From Macrostomum hystrix (lineage: Eukaryota > Platyhelminthes > Macrostomidae), in assembly GCA_950097015.1 (NCBI GenBank), contig CATNEN010000037.1, positions 1,178,001 through 1,242,000 on the forward strand: 64,000 nt of DNA. The letters run 5' to 3'. Positions 22,173 to 33,448 of the stretch are shown here, one piece after another. Under the pieces are notes generated by a model that saw only the letters and a list, made by a program, of their open reading frames with translations, made no database searches and was not told the origin of the DNA. The stretch's first letter is position 1; every line of letters starts with the position of its first letter. A program made the translations under genes and the position numbers.

Positions 22173-22489
22173 TATCTGTTAAATTCCCTATCAACTAATT
22201 AGCGCCTAGTGTATCTAGTCTCTGGTCAGTTCTGTTTGAAAAAAAGCGACAAACCGTCAACATTTGTACTCGCAGTTACTTCATATGAAGCTATCAATTT
22301 GTTTAAATTGTTTCCATTGGTCTAACCGGCCTTAGCCAATCTACGCTGCTGCACCCAGTACGATAGATGGTACAAAAAAAGCAAAAGAAGATCAAGTTTG
22401 ATTTTATTTCTAAGCTTCGTATACAGAATTCAAGGTAATAAAAGACAGGATCATTAAAAGTAAGCTGAAAATGATTGGAAAAAATAGAT

Positions 22490-24275
22490 GAGACGATGGG
22501 ATTCAAGACATGTGGGAGAGTAGATGGGATTCAAGAGATGTGGGAGAGTAGATGGGATTCAAGACATGTGGGAGAGTAGATGGGATTCAAGACAAGTGGG
22601 AGAGTAGTTGGGATTCAAGAGAGGGAGGAGAGTAGATGGGATTCAAGAGAGGGAGGAGAGTAGATGGGATTCAAGAGATGTGGGAGAGTAGTTGGGATTC
22701 AAGAGATGTGGGAGAGTAGTTGGGATTCAAGAGATGTGGGAGAGTAGATGGGATTCAAGAGATGTGGGAGAGTAGTTGGGATTCAAGAGATGTGGGAGAG
22801 TAGTTGGGATTCAAGAGAGGGAGGAGAGTAGTTGGGATTCAAGAGATGTGGGAGAGTAGTTGGGATTCAAGAGATGTGGGAGAGTAGTTGGGATTCAAGA
22901 GATGTGGGAGAGTAGATGGGATTCAAGAGATGTGGGAGAGTAGTTGGGATTCAAGAGATGTGGGAGAGTGGATATTTGATTTCTAGAGATGTGGGAGAGT
23001 AGTTGGGATTCAAGAGATGTGGGAGAGTAGATGGGATTCAAGACATGTGGGAGAGTAGTTGGGATTCAAGAGAGGGAGGAGAGTAGTTGGGATTCAAGAG
23101 ATGTGGGAGAGTAGTTGGGATTCAAGAGATGTGGGAGAGTAGATGGGATTCAAGACATGTGGGAGAGTAGATGGGATTCAAGAGATGTGGGAGAGTAGAT
23201 GGGATTCAAGAGATGTGGGAGAGTAGTTGGGATTCAAGAGATGTGGGAGAGTAGTTGGGATTCAAGAGATGTGGGAGAGTAGATGGGATTCAAGAGATGT
23301 GGGAGAGTAGATGGGATTCAAGAGAGGGAGGAGAGTAGTTGGGATTCAAGAGATGTGGGAGAGTGGATGGGATTCAAGAGAGGGAGGAGAGTAGTTGGGA
23401 TTCAAGAGATGTGGGAGAGTAGTTGGGATTCAAGAGAGGGAGGAGAGTAGTTGGGATTCAAGAGATGTGGGAGAGTAGTTGGGATTCAAGAGATGTGGGA
23501 GAGTAGATGGGATTCAAGACATGGGGGAGAGTAGATGGGATTCAAGAGATGTGGGAGAGTAGATGGGATTCAAGACATGTGGGAGAGTAGATGGGATTCA
23601 AGACATGTGGGAGAGTAGTTGGGATTCAAGAGATGTTGGAGAGTAGTTGGGATTCAAGAGATGTGGGAGAGTGGATATTTGATTTCTAGAGATGTGGGAG
23701 AGTAGTTGGGATTCAAGAGATGTGGGAGAGTAGTTGGGATTCAAGACATGTGGGAGAGTAGTTGGGATTCAAGAGAGGGAGGAGAGTAGTTGGGATTCAA
23801 GAGATGTGGGAGAGTAGTTGGGATTCAAGAGATGTGGGAGAGTAGATGGGATTCAAGAGAGGGAGGAGAGTAGTTGGGATTCAAGACATGTGGGAGAGTA
23901 GATGGGATTCAAGAGATGTGGGAGAGTAGATGGGATTCAAGAGATGTGGGAGAGTAGATGGGATTCAAGACATGTGGGAGAGTAGATGGGATTCAAGACA
24001 TGTGGGAGAGTAGATGGGATTCAAGAGATGTGGGAGAGTAGATGGGATTAAAGGCATGTGGGAGAGTAGATGGGATTCAAGAGATTTGGGAGAGTAGTTG
24101 GGATTCAAGAGATGTGGGAGAGTAGATGGGATTCAAGAGATGTGGGAGAGTAGATGGGATTCAAGAGATGTGGGAGAGTAGATGGGAATCAAGAGATGTG
24201 GGAGAGTAGATGGGATTCAAGAGATGTGGAAGAGTAGATGGGATTAAAGAAATGTGGGAGAGTAGAGAGGGGAAG
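22490..24275 (+). repeat. 28-bp tandem repeat, about 63 copies
   Basis: Unit GTGGGAGAGTAGATGGGATT plus CAAGAGAT, with variants AGTTGGG, AAGACATG and AGAGGGAGGAGAG. Two copies of an unusual unit (GGATATTTGATTTCTAGAGA at 22970 and 23673) sit 703 bp apart in similar contexts, evidence of a block duplication about 25 units long. No long open frame, because the unit contains TAG. Confidence 0.96.
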
Positions 24276-25140
24276 AGAGACGAGAGCGGATAGGAAAAAT
24301 TAAAAGAGATGATGAGAGAGGAGAATGAGGATGGGAACAGAAGATATCGAGGCGGCTAGGTCTCTTGTTTTGAAGAGACTGCTGAGTGCATGATCAGAAA
24401 TTTTCCTTTGTGAGCAATGCGATGCCCGGTCGCGTTGATTTATTCCCCTTTGCGGTCGACTTTCAATTCCCCTAATTGGAGAAGGAAGCAGTGGGGAAAA
24501 GGGAAGGAGGCAGGGAGCAGTCAGGGTGGGGGTGAAATCGGGGATTCGAATCTCGAGAATCCTTTGAGCTGGCGCACACTTTCCTCTCGCCCGGACTGGA
24601 TCTATCTGACTTGAAAAAATTCTAGTTTTTTCTCCGCTCCAGCCTTTTTTCTCCTTGACCACTTTGGCCACAGGGGATCAAATTTAGGCCTCGTTGGCAC
24701 CGGTGCGAGTTGAGCCCCAGCTGTTCGTCTGTTGCCCTCTGTGTTGAGCGCATTGGGGTCTGTACTGTGTTTGAGTGCCTCAATAGAGATTTTCGATTCC
24801 CAACGCAGCAATGCCAATCGCTGAAACTGCTGATTCTCAACCAGCCGATCCGCTTCAACTGCTTTTTTGCTTTCCCATTAATCAATTTTCCAAAGTCCTG
24901 TTGGGATTTCAAAGTCAGCCAATCGGGGAATCAGAAACGTCGGTTTGTAAACCTCAGATCGGATATCCTCAAATATCCGGTTTGAGGATATTGTTGTGCA
25001 GTAAATCGAAAGAATTAACTACTATGTTTTACACACTTGCCTGCAGGCTGCCTCGTGGCAAGATGTGTCAAGAAAAATTTGATGGCTCTACGACATGGAC
25101 CTGATGAAAATTTATACCTCAGGTTGATGGCAGAAACAAG
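24276..25140. other. Unique spacer between two arrays
   Basis: No supported gene. The reverse complement of 24540-24600 has a box-B-like word (GAGATTCGAATCCCC) and a CGAGAGGAAAG segment recalling SINE family B, too diverged to call. Confidence 0.35.
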
Positions 25141-25149
25141 ATTGTGCTG

Positions 25150-28100
25150 GTGCAATAAGAAAAGCCGGGTGGGTTGGAGGCACAGTTCGGAGGGTGTTGG
25201 CAGTGCGATAAGAAAAGCTGGGGTGGGTTGAAGGCACAGTTCGGAGGGTGTTGGCAGTGCAATAAGAAAATCCGGGATGGGTTTGAGGCACAGTTCGGAG
25301 GGTGTTGGCAGTGCGATAAGAAAAGCTGAGTGGGTTGAAGGCACAGTTCGGAGGGTGTTGGCAGTGCGATAAGAAAAGCTGGGTGGGTTGAAGGCACAGT
25401 TCGGAGGGTGTTGGCAGTGCGATAAGAAAAGCTGGGGTGGGTTGAAGGCACAGTTCGGAGGGTGATGGCAGTGCGATAAGAAAAGCTGGGGTGGGTTGAA
25501 GGCACAGTTCGGAGGGTGTTGGCAGTGCGATAAGAAAAGCTGGGTGGGTTTGAGGCACAGTTCGGAGGGTGTTGGCAGTGCGATAACAAAAGCTGGGGTG
25601 GGTTGGAGGCACAGTTCGGAGGGTGTTGGCAGTGCGATAAGAAAAGCTGGGGTGGGTTGGAGGCACAGTTCGGAGGGTGTTGGCAGTGCGATAAGAAAAG
25701 CCGGGGTGGGTTAAAGGCACAGTTCGGAGGGTGTTGGCAGTGCGATAACAAAAGCTGGGGTGGGTTGGAGGCACAGTTCGGAGGGTGTTGGCAGTGCGAT
25801 AAGAAAAGCTGGGGTGGGTTGGAGGCACAGTTCGGAGGGTGTTGGCAGTGCGATAAGAAAAGCCGGGGTGGGTTGGAGGCACAGTTCAGAGGGTGTTGGC
25901 AGTGCGATAAGAAAAGCTGAGTGGGTTGAAGGCACAGTTCGGAGGGTGTTGGCAGTGCGATAAGAAAAGCTGGGTGGGTTGAAGGCACAGTTCGGAGGGT
26001 GTTGGCAGTGCGATAAGAAAAGCTGGGGTGGGTTGAAGGCACAGTTCGGAGGGTGATGGCAGTGCGATAAGAAAAGCTGGGGTGGGTTGAAGGCACAGTT
26101 CGGAGGGTGTTGGCAGTGCGATAAGAAAAGCTGGGTGGGTTTGAGGCACAGTTCGGAGGGTGTTGGCAGTGGGATAACAAAAGCTGGGGTGGGTTGGAGG
26201 CACAGTTCGGAGGGTGTTGGCAGTGCGATAAGAAAAGCTGGGGTGGGTTGGAGGCACAGTTCGGAGGGTGTTGGCAGTGCGATAAGAAAAGCCGGGGTGG
26301 GTTAAAGGCACAGTTCGGAGGGTGTTGGCAGTGCGATAATAAAAGCTGGGGTGGGTTGGAGGCACAGTTCGGAGGGTGTTGGCAGTGCGATAAGAAAAGC
26401 TGGGGTGGGTTGGAGGCACAGTTCGGAGGGTGTTGGCAGTGCGATAAGAAAAGCCGGGGTGGGTTGGAGGCACAGTTCAGAGGGTGTTGGCAGTGCGATA
26501 AGAAAAGCTGAGTGGGTTGAAGGCACAGTTCGGAGGGTGTTGGCAGTGCGATAAGAAAAGCTGGGTGGGTTGAAGGCACAGTTCGGAGGGTGTTGGCAGT
26601 GCGATAAGAAAAGCTGGGGTGGGTTGAAGGCACAGTTCGGAGGGTGATGGCAGTGCGATAAGAAAAGCTGGGGTGGGTTGAAGGCACAGTTCGGAGGGTG
26701 TTGGCAGTGCGATAAGAAAAGCTGGGTGGGTTTGAGGCACAGTTCGGAGGGTGTTGGCAGTGGGATAACAAAAGCTGGGGTGGGTTGGAGGCACAGTTCG
26801 GAGGGTGTTGGCAGTGCGATAAGAAAAGCTGGGGTGGGTTGGAGGCACAGTTCGGAGGGTGTTGGCAGTGCGATAAGAAAAGCCGGGGTGGGTTAAAGGC
26901 ACAGTTCGGAGGGTGTTGGCAGTGCGATAACAAAAGCTGGGGTGGTTTGGAGGCACAGTTCGGAGGGTGTTGGCAGTGCGATAAGAAAAGCTGGGGTGGG
27001 TTGGAGGCACAGTTCGGAGGGTGTTGGCAGTGCGATAAGAAAAGCCGGGGTGGGTTGGAGGCACAGTTCAGAGGGTGTTGGCAGTGCGATAAGAAAAGCT
27101 GGGGTGGGTTGGAGGCACAGTTCGGAGGGTGTTGGCAGTGCGATAAGAAAAGCCGGGGTGGGTTAAAGGCACAGTTCGGAGGGTGTTGGCAGTGCGATAA
27201 CAAAAGCTGGGGTGGGTTGGAGGCACAGTTCGGAGGGTGTTGGCAGTGCGATAACAAAAGCTGGGGTGGGTTGGAGGCACAGTTCGGAGGGTGTTGGCAG
27301 TGCGATAAGAAAAGCTGGGGTGGGTTGGAGGCACAGTTCAGAGGGTGTTGGCAGTGCGATAAGAAAAGCTGAGTGGGTTGAAGGCACAGTTCGGAGGGTG
27401 TTGGCAGTGCGATAAGAAAAGCTGGGTGGGTTGAAGGCACAGTTCGGAGGGTGTTGGCAGTGCGATAAGAAAAGCTGGGGTGGGTTGAAGGCACAGTTCG
27501 GAGGGTGATGGCAGTGCGATAAGAAAAGCTGGGGTGGGTTGAAGGCACAGTTCGGAGGGTGTTGGCAGTGCGATAAGAAAAGCTGGGTGGGTTTGAGGCA
27601 CAGTTCGGAGGGTGTTGGCAGTGGGATAACAAAAGCTGGGGTGGGTTGGAGGCACAGTTCGGAGGGTGTTGGCAGTGCGATAACAAAAGCTGGGGTGGGT
27701 TGGAGGCACAGTTCGGAGGGTGTTGGCAGTGCGATAAGAAAAGCTGGGGTGGGTTGGAGGCACAGTTCGGAGGGTGTTGGCAGTGCGATAAGAAAAGCCG
27801 GGGTGGGTTGGAGGCACAGTTCGGAGGGTGTTGGCAGTGCGATAAGAAAAGCTGGGGTGGGTTGGAGGCACAGTTCGGAGGGTGTTGGCAGTGCGATAAG
27901 AAAAGCTGGGGTGGGTTGGAGGCACAGTTCGGAGGGTGTTGGCAGTGCGATAAGAAAAGCTGGGGTGGGTTGGAGGCACAGTTCGGAGGGTGTTGGCAGT
28001 GCGATAAGAAAAGCTGGGGTGGGTTGGAGGCACAGTTCGGAGGGTGTTGGCAGTGCGATAAGAAAAGCCGGGGTGGGTTGGAGGCACAGTTCAGAGGGTG

Positions 28101-28640
28101 TTGGCAGTGCGATAAGAAAAGCCGGGGTGGGTTGAAGGCACAGTTCGGAGGGTGTTGGCAGTGCGATAAGAAAAGCTGGGGTGGGTTGAAGGCACAGTTC
28201 AGAGGGTGTTGGCAGTGCGATAACAAAAACCGGGGTGGGTTGAAGGCACAGTTCAGAGGGTGTTGGCAGTGCGATAAGAAAAGCTGGGGTGGGTTGAAGG
28301 CACAGTTCGGAGGGTGTTGGCAGTGCGATAAGAAAAGCTGGGGTGGGTTGAAGGCACAGTTCGGAGGGTGTTGGCAGTGCGATAAGAAAAGCTGGGGTAG
28401 GTTGAAGGCACAGTTCGGAGGGTGTTGGCAGTGCGATAAGAAAAGCTGGGGTGGGTTGAAGGCACAGTTCAGAGGGTGTTGGCAGTGCGATAAGAAAAGC
28501 TGGGGTGGGTTGAAGGCACAGTTCGGAGGGTGTTGGCAGTGCGATAACAAAAGCCGGAGTGGGTTCAAGGCACAGTTCGGAGGGTGTTGGCAGTGCGATA
28601 TGAGAAGCTGTGGAGGTTTCAAGACAAGTCCGAGAATGGA
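25150..28640 (+). repeat. 54-bp tandem repeat, about 65 copies, with a 591-bp higher-order repeat
   Basis: Unit GCTGGGGTGGGTTGAAGGCA, CAGTTCGGAGGGTGTTGGCA, GTGCGATAAGAAAA. Units of 53 bp (GCTGGGTGGG) occur at fixed places. An 11-unit block of 591 bp repeats almost exactly three times (for example the same features at 25496, 26087 and 26678), and the next block carries five extra units (27539). All three reverse frames and two forward frames are stop-free, giving frames of up to 1,177 codons that switch register at 53-bp units. There is no splice context or start context, so it is annotated as satellite, not gene. Confidence 0.97.
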
Positions 28641-28699
28641 AAAGTTTTTCAATTGCTTTTATTCTGCTTGACGACTCAAAAATAGTTTTCTGTCTCTTT

Positions 28700-28955
28700 G
28701 GAGAGTGCAGGATGAGGTCTAACACATTTGCCTCTCGCACCAAGGTGCGAGAGCTCGAGGTCCCTGATCTCGATTCCGCGGCGAGGCCATTTATTTGGGG
28801 CGCAGCCGGTTTGAGAAGGCTCGGGGATTGTCGTGCAATTTACTCCGATGAGGGCCAACCTCAAGGCATCCTCTCTGGTTGCGGGTCTGGTGTCACCAAG
28901 TGTCAATGATGTGCCAGTGCCCGTAGCCCTCCTTTAAATATTAGTATTATTACTA
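28700..28955 (+). mobile_element. tRNA-derived SINE, family B, copy 1
   Basis: GAGGTCTAACACATTTGCCT followed by CTCTCGCACC, a CGATTCC box-B-like end, GCGAGGCCATTTATTTGG, GTCGTGCAATTTACTCCGAT and a 3' TATTATTACTATTATT tail. The segment is shared, diverged and inverted, with 48353-48505, where box A (GTGGCAGAGCGGTTAAC) is better preserved. The short A/T-rich repeat tail is typical of SINEs. Confidence 0.7.
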
Positions 28956-29094
28956 TTATTACTTGGAGAGTGAGCACAGAAGGTCAATTTGGCTCGCCAC
29001 ACTGAATCCACAGTCTAACTTTGCCTAACTAGAAAACAAAAAAATCTGTATTATAATGTTGACACAGTTGGTAAGCTAGGAAAAAAAACCTTTA

Positions 29095-29978
29095 AATCCC
29101 AAGCCTCCGGATCCCAAATCTTTATATTCCAAACCTCGGAATCCCAAACCTTCGAATCCCAAACTTTTGAATCCGAGAACCTTCAAATCCCAAACCTTTG
29201 ATTACCAAACATTTGAATCCCAAACCTCCGAATCCCAAACCTTCGAATCCCAAACCTTTGAACCCCAAACCTCCGAATCCCAAACCTCCGAATCCCAAAC
29301 CTCCGAATCCCAAACCTCCGAATCCCAAACCTCCGAATCCCAAACCTCCGAATCCCAAACCTCCGAATCCCAAACCTCCGAATCCCAAACCTCCGAATCC
29401 CAAACCTCCGAATCCCAAACCTCCGAATCCCAAACCTCCGAATCCCAAACCTCCGAATCCCAAACCTCCGAATCCCAAACCTCCGAATCCCAAACCTCCG
29501 AATCCCAAACCTCCGAATCCCAAACCTTTAAATCCCAAACCTCCGAATCCCAAACCTCCGAATCCCAAACCTCCGAATCCCAAACCTCCGAATCCCAAAC
29601 CTTTAAATCCCAAACCTCCGAATCCCAAACCTCCGAATCCCAAACCTCCGAATCCCAAACCTCCGAATCCCAAACCTCCGAATCCCAAACCTCCGAATCC
29701 CAAACCTCCGAATCCCAAACCTCCGAATCCCAAACCTTTAAATCCCAAACCTCCGAATCCCAAACCTCCGAATCCCAAACCTCCGAATCCCAAACCTCCG
29801 AATCCCAAACCTTTAAATCCCAAACCTCCGAATCCCAAACCTCCGAATCCCAAACCTCCGAATCCCAAACCTCCGAATCCCAAACCTTTAAATCCCAAAC
29901 CTCCGAATCCCAAACCTCCGAATCCCAAACCTCCGAATCCCAAACCTTTAAATCCCAAACCTCCGAATCCCAAAGCTT
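29095..29978 (+). repeat. 15-bp tandem repeat, about 58 copies
   Basis: Unit CCAAACCTCCGAATC, highly uniform. A CCTTTAAATC variant unit recurs at 29524, 29599, 29734, 29809, 29884 and 29944, spaced by multiples of 15, so blocks of four, five and nine units were copied. The left edge (29095-29230) is more diverged. Open frames on both strands reflect the 15-bp length. Confidence 0.96.
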
Positions 29979-30604
29979 GTTGACAGAGTGAGTAAGCAAC
30001 GAAATACGAGCTAAAGTAAGCAGATAGGTTTTTCAAATTATATTTTTTTTTGCTTTAGATTTTTGGCAACATCAGCAGCAGCAGCTTCTCGATGCTCGGG
30101 GCGTCGATTTCCACGCCGGCCTTACTAATCGATTCTCAGTGTTCAGAATCGAGGCTTCACAAAACCGCTGTTCGAGGGACCGCGTTGATTTTGGTCGGGG
30201 AGAGGGGAGAAGGCAGCAGCGGGTGGAGTCTCGACTCGTCCCAATTTCCACTTTTGATACTTATTTGCATAGTGGCAGGATGAAGGAGAGATTGTGGGAA
30301 AATCCGATAATTTGACCGGCTGCGTCTGGGAGCTCAGTGCTTGGTGAGCCTGTCACACTTGACCACCCTGATTTCGTCCTCAAGGCTTTGGCCATATTGC
30401 CCATGGGTGGGAGACGGATGAAGATTATATTTGTCCAAGGCGCACAAGGGCATACAAAAATGTACTTCAGCATGTTATTACCAGACATTGGTTATGGAAC
30501 TGCGTCCGTCTGCGAGTTTGTTGCGGCTGGACCGGTGCCAGAGGGCGGGAATTACAGAATTCGGCAATACACTTTAACTACGAGGCGGATGTCTCTATGT
30601 TTGA
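29979..30604. other. Unique segment between two related arrays
   Basis: Moderately GC-rich. Forward frame fragments exist (for example 30337-30627), but no start, splice or domain evidence supports a gene. Confidence 0.4.
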
Positions 30605-31240
30605 GTCCCAAACCTTTGCAATCCTAAACTCCCGATCCCAAACTCCCAATCCCGAACCTCCCAATCCCAAACTCCCAATCCCGAACTCCCAATCCCAAAC
30701 TCCCAATCCCGAACCTCCCAATCCCAAACTCCCAATCCCGAACTCCCAATCCCGAACTCCCAATCCCAAACTCCCAATCCCAAACTCCCAATCCCAAACT
30801 CCCAATCCCGAACTCCCAATCACGAACCTCCCAATCCCAAACTCCCAATCCCGAACTCCCAATCCCAAACTCCCAATCCCGAACTCCCAATCCCGAACTC
30901 CCAATCCCAAACTCCCAATCCCAAACTCCCAATCCCGAACTCCCAATCCCAAACTCCCAATCCCGAACTCCCAATCACGAACCTCCCAATCCCAAACTCC
31001 CAATCCCGAACTCCCAATCCCAAACTCCCAATCCCGAACTCCCAATCACGAACCTCCCAATCCCAAACTCCCAATCCCGAACTCCCAATCCCAAACTCCC
31101 AATCCCAAACTCCCAATCCCGAACTCCCAATCCCAAACTACCAATCCCGAACTCCCAATCCCAAACTCCCAATCCCAAACTCCCGATCCCAAACTCCCAA
31201 TCCCGAACCTCCCAATCCCAAACCTTCTAATCCCTGACCT
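30605..31240 (+). repeat. 14-bp tandem repeat (15-bp variants), about 45 copies
   Basis: Unit CCAATCCCAAACTC or CCAATCCCGAACTC, with 15-bp AACCTCC versions. It shares AATCCCAAACCT with the 29.1-kb array, so both probably descend from one ancestral repeat despite being 630 bp apart. Confidence 0.94.
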
Positions 31241-31564
31241 CCGGAACTCCCTTAAAATAAACAATGTCGTATGTTAACTAAGACGTAGATCTTTATATTT
31301 TAACTATACTACTAAGGGTCTCTATATTCAGAGACTGATGCCTAGCTTAGATAATTTTAATAGAGTGCATTCCCATAATATAGGGTGTACAGGCTGTCTC
31401 CAATGATGTCTGGCGATAGCTTAGGTAGCTGTTCTTCATTGCTTACGGTTTCAGGCTACAGTTTCCTGCCCATATTTTCCTGGTGCAGCATGCAAATGCT
31501 GCATGGTGCTAAACTCGGTGCACACTAGCATGCAATTTTTATCAGCCTTGCCTTCTATGTGCAC

Positions 31565-31566
<2 letters not shown>

Positions 31567-31605
<39 letters not shown>

Positions 31606-31607
31606 AT
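31567..31607 (+). repeat. (CTG)n microsatellite, about 13 copies
   Basis: Uninterrupted GCT/CTG triplets followed by CTATCTGCGG. The reverse strand reads as CAG, but there is no coding context on either strand. Confidence 0.95.
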
Positions 31608-31789
31608 CTGCGGCAAACATACAAGGCCATCTAGCGATGCCGATTTTATTGCCTAGAAGCGAATTCAAATGTGTAACGTGTGCTGAAGAACAGAATGACT
31701 TGCAAAACTTTAGTTCTCAATCAGAATAATTCCTACTTTGTTTTGGTTCAAACAGAGGAGACTGGAGGGAGGGACGAGAAAAAGGATGA

Positions 31790-32125
31790 GGGTAAGATGA
31801 TACAGGAGGAGGGTGAGAGGAGACAGGAGGGTGAGAGGAGACAGGAGGGTGAGAGGAGACAGGAGGAGGGTGAGGGAGACAGGAGGGTGAGAGGAGACAG
31901 GAGGGTGAGAGGAGACAGGAGGAGGGTGAGAGGAGACAGGAGGGTGAGAGGAGACAGGAGGAGAGTGAGAGGAGAGGAGGGTGAGAGAAGACAGGAGGGT
32001 GAGAGGAGACAGGAGGGTGAGAGGAGACAGGAGGAGGGTGAGAGGAGACAGGAGGGTGAGAGGAGACAGGAGGGTGAGAGGAGACAGGAGGAGGGTGAGA
32101 GGAGGAGACAGGAGGAGGGCAGATG
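31790..32125 (+). repeat. 18/21-bp purine-rich tandem repeat
   Basis: Units GAGAGGAGACAGGAGGGT (18 bp) and GAGAGGAGACAGGAGGAGGG plus T (21 bp) are mixed. The strand is almost pure purine, so it could adopt triplex or R-loop structures; that is inference. Confidence 0.93.
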
Positions 32126-32917
32126 AGGGAGGGCAGTGATGAAAAATGACACAAGGAAATTAAGCAATCAGAGCAATGGACCCACAAACTCGTATGGTAT
32201 GGAAGTGGGCGCAGATATTGATGAGGCAATGCAACCTGGTAAACACAAATGAAAAGCAATTTTCCCATACTCGCGAGCAGTTTTAGGCGAAACTTTCATT
32301 AATCATTTCAGATCCACTCAGACAGGGGGGAAGTTTAGTCAACAAAGATTTTATCGCGATCGGACAAAGTCCCGACATCCTGCTCAAAACGGAAATTGAA
32401 CTCGACGGGCGGCAACCAATGCTCGATGCAGGACCTTGAATCTCTCTGATTGATTGCCATATCGTGTGGGACCCTATAATCGTATAGGTTTGCATCGGAC
32501 ACACTAGTTTTTTGTTCACCTGTCCCTAATAATTGAATTAGATCAATCTACTTGATGAAGATGAGCTTGCACGATTATAAAAAATCTAATCTAAATACAC
32601 CCGTGCGCATTTATACTTTTATTTACTGTCTGTCCTACTTAGAGTAGTTAAACTCTAAATTATATATAGTGCTATTCAATAAACACTTTTACTGAATTCC
32701 CAGCCATTCCGTGCATTACTTATGCAGTGTGCAACATTAGGGGATTAGGAAGGCAGGCAAGGCTATGCGTGAGAATTCTGTGGCCAAGAATAATTGCCTT
32801 TTATGCAAATTTCTCTGGGCTGCGAAACGCACAATGAGATATGAAGTTTTGCTACACTTATATGGTGGAAAATTTGATATTTGCATTTTCAGTTTTGTGC
32901 CATTTCGCGTATCCTCA
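32126..32917. other. Unique region
   Basis: No supported gene. AT-rich from 32520 to 32700. Confidence 0.4.
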
Positions 32918-33448
32918 ATTGTGCCAGTGGCTGCCATTTATCATGTTCTCATCTGTGCCAGTGGCTGCCATTTATCATGTTCTCATCTGTGCCAGTGGCT
33001 GCCATTTCTCATGTTCTCATCTGTGCCAGTGGCTGCCATTTCTCATGTTCTCATCTGTGCCAGTGGCTGCCATTTCTCATGTTCTCATCTGTGCCAGTGG
33101 CTGCCATTTCTCATGTTCTCATCTGTGCCAGTGGCTGCCATTTCTCATGTTCTCATCTGTGCCAGTGGCTGCCATTTCTCATGTTCTCATCTGTGCCAGT
33201 GGCTGCCATTTCTCATGTTCTCATCTGTGCCAGTGGCTGCCATTTCTCATGTTCTCATCTGTGCCAGTGGCTGCCATTTCTCATGTTCTCATCTGTGCCA
33301 GTGGCTGCCATTTCTCATGTTCTCATCTGTGCCAGTGGCTGCCATTTCTCATGTTCTCATCTGTGCCAGTGGCTGCCATTTCTCATGTTCTCATCTGTGC
33401 CAGTGGCTGCCATTTCTCATGTTCTCATCTGTGCCAGTGGCTGCCATA
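32918..33448 (+). repeat. 34-bp tandem repeat, about 16 copies
   Basis: Unit GTGCCAGTGGCTGCCATTTC plus TCATGTTCTCATCT, nearly identical; only the first two copies have TTTAT for TTTCT. 34 is not a multiple of three and the unit has no forward stop in any frame, so three overlapping frames of 194-248 codons appear; they are repeat artefacts. Confidence 0.96.

Noticed and set aside
25119-28652. A 1,177-codon reverse-strand open frame (and several of 195-526 codons)
   Set aside because: It consists of the 54/53-bp satellite read without stops in changing registers; no start context, introns or non-repeat domain.
29122-30036. Glycine/phenylalanine-rich (GLGFGGLGF) silk-like protein on the reverse strand
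   Set aside because: Attractive composition, but it is the 15-bp array read in one frame; both strands show other open frames and no gene structure surrounds it.
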